Origin: an uncultured Collinsella sp.
GTDB taxonomy: Bacteria; Actinomycetota; Coriobacteriia; Coriobacteriales; Coriobacteriaceae
Assembly: GCA_902490445.1 (NCBI GenBank)
Contig: CABUDZ010000004.1
Span: 1 to 52,115 of the forward strand
Length of the DNA stretch: 52,115 nucleotides
Reading direction: 5' to 3'
Shown here: positions 24,233 to 32,059 of the stretch, piece by piece
Numbering within the stretch: the first letter of the stretch is position 1
Layout of the letters: every line of letters starts with the position of its first letter
Program-made: the position numbers and the translations under genes
The notes under the pieces: generated by a model
The model's input: the letters and a program-made list of their open reading frames with translations, nothing else
Told to the model about the DNA's origin: nothing
Database searches by the model: none

Positions 24233-25237
24233 ATGAAAATCAATCACGCTATCCTGCATATCCTGGACTTTGACTCTGCCGTCAACGTTATGAGCCAGCG
24301 CGAGCTCGATATCGAGAGTCGTACCGTGCGCAACTTCGTGACCACGCATCTGCGCCGCGCACGTACCTCGGCCGACAATAAACGCGCCACGTTTGCCGAG
24401 AACTCTGCGTTTGGCGGCGAGCTCAAGGGCTATTTCTTTGGCGAGCGCGAGTTCGTGGACCTGTCGCAGCAGATTGCGGAGTTTATCTCCTCCGAGCTCA
24501 CCAAAGCCGAGAAAGCCGAGTCCACCGACGTGCTCGTGGCCGATTTTGACGACGATGAGGATGCCCGCTGGTTTGCCGTGATGCTGCTGGGCTCCAAGCA
24601 GGCTTTTATGCACGAAGTGGGCCGCGAGGAGGGGGAGGTGCGCAACGACATCGCGCGCCATTACGCTATCCTGCCGAACCCCTCGCAGAAGGTGCCGAGC
24701 TATGCCATCGTGCGCGCGAGCACCATGGAGATCGGCTACGTAGACAAGAAGCGCAAGATTGCCGGCGAAGACCGCATGCTCATTCCCGATGGCCTGCTGC
24801 AGTGCGACACGGGCGTATCTGGCAAGGAGGTCATCGACACCGTGACGCGTGTGGTCGAGGAAGTCGCCGAGGAGCACGGCGCCAACACGGCCGTGGCGCT
24901 CGCCAAGGTTAAGGCCGCTGTGGCCGAGAAGGTCGAGGATGACGAGGAGCTTCCGCCTTGGGATATCGTCGATGAGGTCTTTGAGGACGAACCGGTCATC
25001 AAGGAAAGCGTGCGCGCGGCACTGACCGAGGAGAAGGTTCCCGAGCGCGTTCCCGTGGAGCGCAAGCAGGTCGAGCGCGCGGCGGTGCGCAATCATAAGA
25101 TTCGTACCGATACGGGTATCGAGATCAGCTTCCCGGCCGAGATGGGTTCGAACTCCGAGTACATCGAGTTTGTCAACGAGCCCAACGGCCTCATCTCCAT
25201 CGAGCTCAAGAATATCGGCAGCATCGAGAATCGATAA
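24233..25237 (+). CDS. Nucleoid-associated protein (NdpA/YejK family)
   Basis: A 334-residue member of the 37-kDa nucleoid-associated protein family. Features are the N-terminal AILHILDF, a conserved middle part (DEDARWFAVMLLGSKQAFMH and LPNPSQKVPSYAIV), an acidic stretch, and the C-terminal KIRTDTGIEISFPAEMGSN strand. Family members bind DNA or are found with the nucleoid in proteobacteria; versions in Firmicutes and Actinobacteria are less studied and some associate with mobile elements. ATG 24233 is favoured over 24224 because GGA then has normal spacing. It is a single gene, closed by a strong terminator. Confidence 0.75.
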   Translation: MKINHAILHILDFDSAVNVMSQRELDIESRTVRNFVTTHLRRARTSADNKRATFAENSAFGGELKGYFFGEREFVDLSQQIAEFISSELTKAEKAESTDVLVADFDDDEDARWFAVMLLGSKQAFMHEVGREEGEVRNDIARHYAILPNPSQKVPSYAIVRASTMEIGYVDKKRKIAGEDRMLIPDGLLQCDTGVSGKEVIDTVTRVVEEVAEEHGANTAVALAKVKAAVAEKVEDDEELPPWDIVDEVFEDEPVIKESVRAALTEEKVPERVPVERKQVERAAVRNHKIRTDTGIEISFPAEMGSNSEYIEFVNEPNGLISIELKNIGSIENR

Positions 25238-25265
25238 GTTGCGTTACGCCTGCAGCGAGAAAGCG

Positions 25266-25301
25266 AAGGCCGAAGCCTCGGATGAGGGCTTCGGCCTTTT
25301 T
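25266..25301. terminator. Bidirectional terminator after the nucleoid protein gene
   Basis: Perfect 12-bp stem AAGGCCGAAGCC/GGCTTCGGCCTT with T run on the plus strand and A run on the other side. Confidence 0.9.
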
Positions 25302-25344
25302 ACTTGGGGCTTAATTTCGCTACTGGTTGAGCATAAGTCAGCGA

Positions 25345-25442
25345 AAACGCCCCAGAGCGAGCAAGGTGACGTGAAAGAGGAGGGCATTGACCTTTTGGTC
25401 ATGCCCGACGACTGAACGTCAGATTGCCGCTCTGGGGCGTTT
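25345..25442. ncRNA. Structured hairpin element, copy A
   Basis: A 98-base element with outer arms AAACGCCCCAGAGCG and CGCTCTGGGGCGTTT (15 bp perfect), a middle helix TGACGT/ACGTCA, and an inner helix GGGCATTGACC/GGTCATGCCC closed by TTTT. Purine-rich internal loops (GAAAGAGGA on one side, GACGACTGA on the other) separate the middle and inner helices. A second element at 42577-42676 has nearly identical loops but different helices. It lies between two convergent genes, and the internal loop is purine-rich in the plus orientation. Either a structured RNA or a palindromic mobile repeat. Confidence 0.6.
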
Positions 25443-25456
25443 GCAGCGTCGGCTAG

Positions 25457-25482
25457 TTACGCGGTTTGATAAAACCGCGTAA
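25457..25482. terminator. Hairpin at the end of dapH
   Basis: Perfect 11-bp stem TTACGCGGTTT/AAACCGCGTAA with a four-base loop, three bases from the dapH stop codon. It lacks a long T run. Confidence 0.65.
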
Positions 25483-25484
25483 CC

Positions 25485-26204
25485 CTACAGTTGACGTAAG
25501 CCCTCTTCCAGGCCGGTCTTGCTGTCGGTCTGGGCGTCGCGCATCTTGATGACGCGGGCGGGGACACCGGCCACGACGGCACCGGCGGGGACGTCCTCGA
25601 CGCATACGGCGCCGGCGGCAACGACGGCGCCCTTGCCCACGTGCACGCCCTCCAGGACCACGGCGTTGGCGCCGATCATGACATCGTCCTCGATGATGAC
25701 GGGCGTGGCGCTGGCGGGCTCCACAACGCCTGCCAGCACGGTGCCGGCGCCGATGTGGCAGTTCTTGCCCACGGTGGCGCGGCCGCCCAGCACGGCGCCC
25801 ATATCGATCATGGAGCCCTCGCCGATAACGGAGCCGATGTTGATGATGGCGCCCATCATGATGACGGCGCGGTCGCCGATCTCGACGCGGTCGCGGATGA
25901 TCGCGCCCGGCTCGATGCGGGCATTGATGCCCTTAAGGTCGAGCATGGGCACGGCGGAGTTGCGGCAGTCATTCTCGACGTCGTAGTAGTCGATGGAGTC
26001 GGCATTGGCATCGAGGATGGCCTTGAGCTCTTCCCAGTCGCCAAAGACGGTCTTACCACGACGGCCGCCGTAGACGTGCGCATCGCCCCAGGCAACCTTC
26101 ATGCCGGGCTTCTCGCGCACATACAGCTTGACAGGCGTCTTTTTAGGCGCGGTGGCGATGTAATTGATAATCTCCTGGGCATCCATCTCGGCTGCGTTGC
26201 TCAT
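25485..26204 (-). CDS. dapH: Tetrahydrodipicolinate N-acetyltransferase
   Basis: A 239-residue hexapeptide-repeat acetyltransferase. The N-terminal DapH-specific region is followed from residue 90 by left-handed beta-helix repeats ([58 protein letters not shown]). It transfers acetyl from acetyl-CoA to tetrahydrodipicolinate, committing the organism to the N-acetyl branch of lysine/DAP synthesis. It is last in the order lysA-dapA, dapB, dapH, with a 39-base gap after dapB and GGAGAAAC before its start. The whole group is downstream of a lysine riboswitch. Confidence 0.92.
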   Translation of the reverse strand: MSNAAEMDAQEIINYIATAPKKTPVKLYVREKPGMKVAWGDAHVYGGRRGKTVFGDWEELKAILDANADSIDYYDVENDCRNSAVPMLDLKGINARIEPGAIIRDRVEIGDRAVIMMGAIINIGSVIGEGSMIDMGAVLGGRATVGKNCHIGAGTVLAGVVEPASATPVIIEDDVMIGANAVVLEGVHVGKGAVVAAGAVCVEDVPAGAVVAGVPARVIKMRDAQTDSKTGLEEGLRQL

Positions 26205-26243
26205 ATGCTGTTTCTCCTTTGCGTGGGTACGGTAGTTAACTGG

Positions 26244-26984
26244 TTAGGCGAACATGACCTGATCGAAGGTGTAGAAGCCAGGGTCGCGGACGACGAGCTT
26301 TTGAGCGGCGGCCAGAGCGCCGTTGACAAAGATCTGGCGGCTCGTAGCGTGATGGCTAAGCGTGACCTCCTCGTCCTGGCCAAAGAAGCTCACCTCGTGT
26401 ACGCCGGCGACGGTGCCGCCGCGCAGCGAGTGCATGCCGATTTCCTTGGGATCGCGAACGCCGCACATGCCCTCGCGACCGTAGACGGGATGATAGCCAG
26501 CCTCTGGCTCGGCCTCGACCACGGCGTCGAGTAGCAGCTTGGCGGTGCCGCTGGGAGCGTCGACCTTTTGGTTGTGGTGCGTCTCGACAATCTCGCAGTC
26601 AAAGCCGGGCAGCTCACGCGTGGCTTGGGCCACTAGGTGACGCAGGGCGGCGATGCCGATAGAGTAGTTGCCCGAGTGCATGACGCGGGCATTCTGGCCC
26701 AGCTCGCGCAGGCGGTCCATCTGATCGGGTGTGTAGCCCGTGGTGCCCGAGACCAACGCGGCGCCTGTACGCTCGACATAGGCGACGACGGCATCGAAGG
26801 TCACGACGTTCGAGAAGTCGATGATGACGTCGGCTGCCGGGGCGCTCTCGAGCTCGGACAGGTCAAAACCGATCTGGGCCACGATATCAAAAACGGGCTG
26901 CCCGGAGGCGTCGGCAATGCCTTCGGCGGTAGTGCGGATGAGCGAGCCCATGCGGCCCGTTCCCATAATGACGGTCTTAATCAA
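26244..26984 (-). CDS. dapB: 4-hydroxy-tetrahydrodipicolinate reductase
   Basis: A 246-residue DapB. MGTGRMGSLI is the NAD(P) loop, DFSNVVTFDAVV and SGTTGYT follow, and the catalytic segment HHNQKVDAPSGTA contains the His pair and Lys. HSLRGGTVAGVHEVSFFG is the tetramerisation/strand region. It reduces the DapA product to tetrahydrodipicolinate. Its start codon lies eight bases inside the end of the dapA part of the preceding frame, so translation is coupled. Confidence 0.93.
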   Translation of the reverse strand: MIKTVIMGTGRMGSLIRTTAEGIADASGQPVFDIVAQIGFDLSELESAPAADVIIDFSNVVTFDAVVAYVERTGAALVSGTTGYTPDQMDRLRELGQNARVMHSGNYSIGIAALRHLVAQATRELPGFDCEIVETHHNQKVDAPSGTAKLLLDAVVEAEPEAGYHPVYGREGMCGVRDPKEIGMHSLRGGTVAGVHEVSFFGQDEEVTLSHHATSRQIFVNGALAAAQKLVVRDPGFYTFDQVMFA

Positions 26985-29286
26985 GCAGACCAGCTCCCTT
27001 CAGAGCATCGGTAAGTGCGGAACGCGTGTCGTCTGCCATGGGGCACAGCGGCATGCGGTAGTTGGCTTCGATCATACCCATCTGGGCGAGTGCTTCCTTG
27101 ACGGGGATGGGGTTGACCTCGCTAAAGAGGGTGTTGATGAGCGGCTGGCCGGCAATCTGGATATCGCGGGCGCGCTCCACGTCACCGTCCAGATAGGCGC
27201 GGCACATGTCGTGCACGAGCTGCGGCTGAATGTCTGCCCACACGCTGATGGTGCCCGAGGCGCCCAGGCTCATGAGCGGCACGGTGAGTGCATCCTCGCC
27301 CGAGTACATGCGGAAGTCATCGGACAGCAGGTGGGCGATCTTGGCCGCGTAGGCGACGTTGCCCGAGGCCTCCTTGATGCCCATGATGTTGGGGTGTGCG
27401 GCCAAGCGCTCTACGTTGTGCTCGCTGATACCGCAGCCACAGCGGCCGGGGATGTTGTACAGAATGCAGGGGATGTCCACGGCGTCGGCCACGGTCTTAA
27501 AGTGCTGGTAGATGCCCTCTTCGTTAGACTTGTTGTAGTAGGGGGTAATGAGCAGCAGACCATCGGCACCCAGGCCCTGGTAGGTGAGCGACTTGGTGAG
27601 CATGGTCTGCGTGGAGTTGGAGCCCGAGCCGGCGATGACGGGGACGCGGCCCGCAACCTGCTTGACAACTGCGGCGACAACGGAGTTGTCCTCGTCGTCG
27701 GTCATCGTGGCACTCTCTCCGGTGGTGCCCAGGGTGAGGATGGCGTCAGTGCCATTTTGCAGGTGGAAATCGATAAGGCGCTCGAGTGCATCAAAGTCGA
27801 CGCTGCCGTCCTTTTTAAACGGCGTGACAAGGGCGACGATCGAACCCTCGAGGTTTCGGATATCCATGTTCTTCTCCTTCGCTTCCGCGATCTGGATGCG
27901 TTTGTTCCATTGGGCAGCGACGGCCAAGCGCTCGTTCTGGGCGCGACGGCGGGCGGCATCGGCGCGCGACTTGGCCAGTAACTCTCGGCCGTACGGCAGC
28001 ACGTCGAGCGTGGCAAAGTAATCGCCCGGGCGCTCGGCGCGGCGGATGAGGTCGGCCGAGCCATCGGGGCGCAGCAGGACCTCGGCGGAGCGTAGGCGTC
28101 CGTTGTAGTTGTAGCCCATGGAGTAGCCGTGCGCACCCGTATCGTGAATCACGAGCAGGTCGCCCATGTCGATATGCGGCAGCTCGCGATCGATGGCGAA
28201 CTTATCGTTGTTCTCGCATAGGTTGCCCGTGATGTCGTACGTGTCCGTGACGGGTGCCGCAGTCTTGTCGGCGCCACCCGGCTGACCCATCACCGTAATG
28301 TGGTGGTAGGCGCCATACATGGCAGGGCGGATCAGATCGACGGCGCTTGCGTCGACACCGATATAGTCCTTGTAGATTTGCTTCTCGTGGATGGCCTTGG
28401 TGACCAGGCAGCCGTAGGGGCCCATCATAAAGCGGCCCATCTCGGTGCGGATGGCCACATCGCCCATGCCGGCGGGAACCAAGATCTCGTCGTATGCCGC
28501 GTGCACTCCCTCGCCGATGGCGTGAATGTCGTTGGCCTGCTGCTCGGGCAGGTAGGGGATGCCGACGCCGCCGGATAGATTGATGAAGGCGACGTGTGCG
28601 CCGGTCTCGCGCTCCAGGCGCACTGCAAGCTCAAAGAGGATGCGCGCAAGCTTGGGGTAGTAGTCGTTGGTGACGGTGTTGCTGGCAAGGAATGCGTGGA
28701 TGCCAAAGTCCTCAGCGCCCTTGGCCTTGAGCATGCGGAAGGCCTCGAAGAGCTGCTCGGTGGTCATGCCATATTTGGAGTCACCCGGGTTGTCCATGAT
28801 GCCGTTGGAGAGCTGGAACAGGCCGCCCGGATTAAAGCGGCAGCTGACCGTCTTGGGAATGGGCCCTGCGACGCGCTCAAAGAACTCGATGTGGCTGATG
28901 TCGTCAAAGTTGACGATAGCGCCCAGCTTGTCGGCAAGTTCAAAGTCCGCTGCAGGCGTGTCGTTGGACGAGAACATGATGTCATGTCCCGTGATGCCCA
29001 GCGAGCGGGCGATCATGAGCTCGGTATAGCTCGAGCAATCGCAGCCGCAGCCGTATTCGTTGAGAATGGAGATGAGTGCCGGGTTGGGATTGGCCTTGAC
29101 GGCAAAGTATTCCTTAAAGCCCGGGTTCCATGCAAAGGCGTCGCGCACCTCTTGCATGTTGCGGCGGATGCCCGCCTCGTCGTATAGATGAAATGGCGTG
29201 GGGAACTGCTCGACGATGTGCTCGAGCGTCTCCTTGTCCACAAACGGCTGCTTGGCCGCATATGCCTCGTTGGGAGTCAGTGCCAT
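26977..29286 (-). CDS. lysA-dapA: LysA-DapA fused frame: diaminopimelate decarboxylase plus dihydrodipicolinate synthase
   Basis: One open frame of 769 codons. Residues 1-430 are LysA: PLP lysine in YFAVKANPNPALISIL, LSGGVGIPYLPEQQ, and the catalytic Cys in GNLCENNDKFA. Residues 474-769 are DapA: IVALVTPFKKDGSVD, TLGTTGESATM, YNIPGRCGCG, and the Schiff-base Lys in IMGIKEASGN. Between them a 40-residue Arg/Ala-rich helical linker (ADAARRRAQNERLAVAAQWN) has no stop codon. However, ATG 27867, the natural start of DapA, is preceded by a perfect GAAGGAG with six-base spacing, so a separate 296-residue DapA is probably also made. DapA opens the lysine pathway and LysA closes it. A lysine riboswitch precedes the frame. 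Confidence 0.9.
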   Translation of the reverse strand: MALTPNEAYAAKQPFVDKETLEHIVEQFPTPFHLYDEAGIRRNMQEVRDAFAWNPGFKEYFAVKANPNPALISILNEYGCGCDCSSYTELMIARSLGITGHDIMFSSNDTPAADFELADKLGAIVNFDDISHIEFFERVAGPIPKTVSCRFNPGGLFQLSNGIMDNPGDSKYGMTTEQLFEAFRMLKAKGAEDFGIHAFLASNTVTNDYYPKLARILFELAVRLERETGAHVAFINLSGGVGIPYLPEQQANDIHAIGEGVHAAYDEILVPAGMGDVAIRTEMGRFMMGPYGCLVTKAIHEKQIYKDYIGVDASAVDLIRPAMYGAYHHITVMGQPGGADKTAAPVTDTYDITGNLCENNDKFAIDRELPHIDMGDLLVIHDTGAHGYSMGYNYNGRLRSAEVLLRPDGSADLIRRAERPGDYFATLDVLPYGRELLAKSRADAARRRAQNERLAVAAQWNKRIQIAEAKEKNMDIRNLEGSIVALVTPFKKDGSVDFDALERLIDFHLQNGTDAILTLGTTGESATMTDDEDNSVVAAVVKQVAGRVPVIAGSGSNSTQTMLTKSLTYQGLGADGLLLITPYYNKSNEEGIYQHFKTVADAVDIPCILYNIPGRCGCGISEHNVERLAAHPNIMGIKEASGNVAYAAKIAHLLSDDFRMYSGEDALTVPLMSLGASGTISVWADIQPQLVHDMCRAYLDGDVERARDIQIAGQPLINTLFSEVNPIPVKEALAQMGMIEANYRMPLCPMADDTRSALTDALKGAGLLD
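27865..27880 (-). promoter_or_regulatory. Internal ribosome binding site and start codon for free DapA
   Basis: On the minus strand GAAGGAG (27880-27874) precedes ATG (27867-27865) by six bases, inside the LysA-DapA frame. This is as strong as other ribosome sites of the window and suggests that DapA is translated on its own in addition to the fusion. Confidence 0.75.
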
Positions 29287-29299
29287 GTCCCGTAAACCT

Positions 29300-29365
29300 C
29301 GCTATCCAGACGGCGCTATCTGCGCATCGAATCCGCATAGCGTGGACCCAATGTCCGGATAGCGC
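29300..29365 (-). promoter_or_regulatory. Expression platform of the lysine riboswitch
   Basis: The 3' strand of riboswitch helix P1 contains GCGCTATC (29365-29358 on the minus strand). It can instead pair with GATAGCGC (29320-29313), and CGCTATCC (29364-29357) can pair with GGATAGCG (29307-29300) just before the lysA ribosome site region. There is no T run, so control is probably at translation, with lysine-bound P1 deciding which partner is free. The direction of switching is inferred. Confidence 0.6.
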
Positions 29366-29514
29366 TCCCGCATTGCTGCAGACAGTCCTGCGGGTGTTTC
29401 CCGCAGGCCCACCAGGCTGTTCGTGCCCGAAAAACCCAGTTCGGCGGGTTTCGCCTCCCCACGGGGTCAAAGCCTGCCGGCTCGCCCGCGGATCTTCGTG
29501 CCCGCGCCTCTATC
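29358..29514 (-). ncRNA. Lysine riboswitch (L-box) upstream of lysA-dapA
   Basis: The 157-base minus-strand leader matches the lysine riboswitch pattern in order. It opens with GATAGAGGCGCG (P1 and the conserved junction start), then a P2 region, GGGGAGGCGAAACCCGCCGAA (P3 side of the junction, as GGGGAGCGUCGCCGAAG in Bacillus lysC), a P4 hairpin CCTGCGGG/CCCGCAGG, the conserved CTGTC, and GGGAGCGCTATC, which closes P1 (GATAG with CTATC). It should sense free lysine and lower expression of lysA-dapA, dapB and dapH. The ends were set from the P1 strands. Confidence 0.93.
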
Positions 29515-29664
29515 AAGTGGTAAAGACCCTATCACGTTGCACTTTACCAAACAAGAGTATTCGTATATAACGTTTAAAAAATGCAGCATCATGCTAGAAA
29601 CAAGGGTGCCACAATCCAGCGTCACAATAGGTGTCAGCCGAGTCGTCCCATGAAAGGAATCCCT

Positions 29665-30852
29665 ATGACCGAGCTCCAAGAACTCCGTCGCTATCGCCGC
29701 GATCTCCATCGCATTCCGGAGCTCGATTTCGATCTTCCGCAGACGATCGCTTATATCGAGGGCGTGTTGGCACCGCTCACCTGCGAGGTGACCCATCCGT
29801 GCCCCAGCTGCGTCTGCGCTTTCTTTGACGCTGGCACGGGCGCCGCGCATGCCACGGCGATTCGCGCCGATATGGACGCGCTGCCCATTGCGGAGGCGAC
29901 GGAGGCGGTGTTCGCCTCGTCTCATCCTGGCAAGATGCACGCCTGCGGGCATGATGGACACATGGCCATGGCGCTTGCGGCGGCAACCTTCGTCGACCGT
30001 ACGATCCGTGAGCAGCCGGGCGCCATTAAGCGCAATGTGCTCTTTGTGTTTCAGCCGGCCGAGGAGACGACTGGTGGTGCCAAGACGGTGTGCGAGAGCG
30101 GCGTATTCGAGCGCTACGGGGCGGATCGCATCTTTGGCTTCCACGTATGGCCCGATTTGCCCGCCGGCACGTTGGCGAGCTGTTCCGGTCCGCTGCTGGC
30201 GCGCTCAAGCGAGACGCACGTGCACATTCACGGGACAAGCATCCATATCGCCAAGACCTACGGCGTTCCCGTAAACGAATCGCACGATGCCGCGTTGGCG
30301 GCAGCGAAGTTTTTGGTTGCCGAGCGCGAGCTGATGGACGAGCTGGGCACCGACGAGCCCTGTATCGGCAAGTTTGGCCTGCTGCAGGCCGGTACCGTCT
30401 GCAATGCGGTGGCGGGGGAGGCCCATGTTGCCGGCAGTCTGCGCGTGTTTACGGACGACATGTTCGACCGTGCGCGTGAGGGCGTGCGCCGTGTACTCGA
30501 CGAGGCATGCGCTGCAACGGGCTGCACGTACGATCTCGACTTTGCCGAGGGCTATCCGCCGGTCGATAACGACCCCGAGTTATTTGGCAGCGTCGCGCCT
30601 GCCTTGCCCGAGCTGCAGCTCGTGGACGAGCCGCTGCTGATTGCCGAGGATTTCGCGTTCTATCAGCGCCATCTGCCGGGCGTGTTCTTCCTGCTGGGCA
30701 CGGGCGTGCCGGAGGGACAAGAAAACCCGAGCGATTCGGATGGCTGCCCTGCCTATGCCACAAGCGCCCTGCATACCGATACCATGCTCTTTGACGAGGA
30801 AATCCTACTCAAAGGCCTCGATGTCTACAAACGATTGCTTTTGCTTGACTAA
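29665..30852 (+). CDS. M20-family amidohydrolase, candidate N-acetyl-diaminopimelate deacetylase
   Basis: A 395-residue M20D peptidase-like deacylase. Motifs: RRDLHRIPELDFDL at the N terminus, IRADMDALPI, HACGHDGHMAMAL, FQPAEETTGGAK with the catalytic Glu-Glu, and FHVWPDLPAGTL. The metal ligands are His, Asp, Glu and His of the standard set. ATG 29665 has AAAGGA. It is divergent from the lysA-dapA unit, with which it shares a 378-base gap holding the riboswitch. Because DapH is present, an N-acetyl-LL-DAP deacetylase is needed, and this is the obvious candidate; hippurate or acetyl-amino-acid hydrolase is the alternative. Confidence 0.8.
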   Translation: MTELQELRRYRRDLHRIPELDFDLPQTIAYIEGVLAPLTCEVTHPCPSCVCAFFDAGTGAAHATAIRADMDALPIAEATEAVFASSHPGKMHACGHDGHMAMALAAATFVDRTIREQPGAIKRNVLFVFQPAEETTGGAKTVCESGVFERYGADRIFGFHVWPDLPAGTLASCSGPLLARSSETHVHIHGTSIHIAKTYGVPVNESHDAALAAAKFLVAERELMDELGTDEPCIGKFGLLQAGTVCNAVAGEAHVAGSLRVFTDDMFDRAREGVRRVLDEACAATGCTYDLDFAEGYPPVDNDPELFGSVAPALPELQLVDEPLLIAEDFAFYQRHLPGVFFLLGTGVPEGQENPSDSDGCPAYATSALHTDTMLFDEEILLKGLDVYKRLLLLD

Positions 30853-30897
30853 GGCGTGAAGGACTATATGATCTAGAAAACACGAACAAACGTACGA

Positions 30898-30943
30898 TAT
30901 AATAGAGATGTAAGTCTGTAGAAACGTTTGACGTTACTAACGT
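30898..30943 (+). promoter_or_regulatory. Promoter and operator of higBA
   Basis: A perfect TATAAT is at 30898-30903; the -35 is weak. Between it and the toxin start lies the palindrome ACGTTA-C-TAACGT (30931-30943). Its place fits autorepression by the HigA antitoxin or the complex. Confidence 0.6.
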
Positions 30944-30954
30944 AAGGCGATACT

Positions 30955-31236
30955 ATGATTGCATCGTATAAAGATGAGGATACCGAACGCTTTGCCATGG
31001 GTGTGCGGGTCAGGAGGTTCGTGCCCTTTGAGCGTGTTGCGTTGAGGAAGATTCGCCAACTGCAGGTTTGTGCTTCGCTTGATGATCTTCGCGTTCCACC
31101 GGGCAACCGCCTGGAAGCTTTGAAGGGCGATCGTGCCGGTCAATATAGCATCCGTGTTAACGAGCGCTATCGGGTCTGTTTTGAGTGGAGACAGGAGATG
31201 GCTTGGAATGTCGAAATCGTCGATTATCACAAGTGA
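30955..31236 (+). CDS. higB: HigB/RelE-family toxin
   Basis: A 93-residue RelE-fold mRNA interferase of the HigB branch. ERVALRKIRQLQVCASLDDL, RVPPGNRLEALKGDRAGQYS and IRVNERYRVCFEWRQ are the family's conserved beta-sheet and basic active-site residues. HigB proteins cleave mRNA on the ribosome. It precedes the antitoxin gene, the usual order for hig modules, and overlaps it by 29 bases, so the two are translationally coupled. An operator-like palindrome precedes it. Confidence 0.9.
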   Translation: MIASYKDEDTERFAMGVRVRRFVPFERVALRKIRQLQVCASLDDLRVPPGNRLEALKGDRAGQYSIRVNERYRVCFEWRQEMAWNVEIVDYHK

Positions 31237-31549
31237 TGAGACTTCGGCCGATTTGTTGTCGCCGGTGACTCCTGGTGAGCTTCTCAAAGAGGAGTTTCTT
31301 GTTCCCATGGGCATTTCTCAATATCGCCTTGCGAAAGAGACCGGGATTCCGGCTCAGCGTATCGGGCAGATTGTCTTGGGAAAACGTCGCGTGACGGCCG
31401 ACACCGACCTCCGTCTTTGCCGTTATTTTGGCCTGACGGATGGTTATTGGCTGCGCGCTCAGGTGGCGTTTGATCTTGAGGCCGAGAAAAGGCGGATTGA
31501 ACCGGAACTCGATAAGATCGTTCCTGTTCAGCAGGCCATCGCACTGTAG
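31208..31549 (+). CDS. higA: HigA-family antitoxin (XRE)
   Basis: A 113-residue XRE-type antitoxin. After a short N-terminal arm comes LSPVTPGELLKEEFLVPMGI, the family's signature, then the helix-turn-helix (ISQYRLAKETGIPAQRIGQI, VLGKRRVTADTDLRLCRYFG) and a YWLRAQVAFDLEAE helix that contacts the toxin. It neutralises HigB and represses the module. ATG 31208 is inside the end of higB, with AGGAG ten bases upstream. Confidence 0.9.
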   Translation: MSKSSIITSDETSADLLSPVTPGELLKEEFLVPMGISQYRLAKETGIPAQRIGQIVLGKRRVTADTDLRLCRYFGLTDGYWLRAQVAFDLEAEKRRIEPELDKIVPVQQAIAL

Positions 31550-31574
31550 TGCTCAAAGATGATGGGGGGTGGCG

Positions 31575-31898
31575 ATGGGGCGACGCCGACAATCTGCCGT
31601 TTATAGTCCCGGTGGGTGTGGATGCGGCTTGTTGTTGCTTCCGTTTATTGCTGTGAGCATTGGCGTGATGTTTGCGCTTGCCGGGGTGGCAGCAGCGGCA
31701 CTCGTGTTGCTGATTGTGGCCATTGGCGTGACGGTCTGGCTGTGCCGTTCTCGCGAGCAACGTCGTGCCGATGGTAAGACCAATGTTGGATGGGTCGCCT
31801 TCTTGATCATTGCGTACCCGCTGAGTGTCAGCTACCTGGTGTTCTTTGCCCTGTTGATGATCAGTGCCTTTACCGGGGAATCCGTCACTGTGGGTTGA
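31575..31898 (+). CDS. Small membrane protein with three hydrophobic segments
   Basis: A 107-residue protein of unknown function. A basic N terminus with SPGGCGCGLLLLPFIAVS leads into two close membrane helices (GVMFALAGVAAAALVLLIVA and IGVTVWLC), then a cytoplasmic loop of basic residues and a third helix pair around IIAYPLSVSYLVFFALLMIS. The ribosome site is a weak G-rich stretch just before ATG 31575. It starts 25 bases after higA and may be carried on the same transcript. Confidence 0.6.
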   Translation: MGRRRQSAVYSPGGCGCGLLLLPFIAVSIGVMFALAGVAAAALVLLIVAIGVTVWLCRSREQRRADGKTNVGWVAFLIIAYPLSVSYLVFFALLMISAFTGESVTVG

Positions 31899-32003
31899 TG
31901 CACTGCCAGCAGACGGTCGCGCAAAGTGCGTTTGCTCGGCATTCGGATAACTGCATTGGCCGTTTACCGCAACTTTAGCTCACAGCTAATGAATTCAAGT
32001 TCA

Positions 32004-32057
32004 ATCCTTCCTACGATGTGCTGTGTGCCGGCGCGGTAGCCGGATCGTAGGAAGGAT
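32004..32057 (+). promoter_or_regulatory. Perfect 14-bp hairpin burying the lipoprotein ribosome site
   Basis: ATCCTTCCTACGAT (32004-32017) pairs without mismatch with ATCGTAGGAAGGAT (32044-32057), and the loop can form a further GCCGG/CCGGC-like pairing. The right arm contains the GGAAGGA ribosome site of the gene starting at 32060. In RNA the site would be fully hidden, so translation should need an opening event such as a temperature shift, a ligand or a bound protein. As DNA it could be an operator. Confidence 0.65.
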
Positions 32058-32059
32058 GC

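Noticed and set aside
25170..25415. An 81-codon plus-strand frame over the hairpin element.
   Set aside because: It starts within the nucleoid protein gene, crosses a strong terminator and ends inside the structured element; the structure explains the region better.
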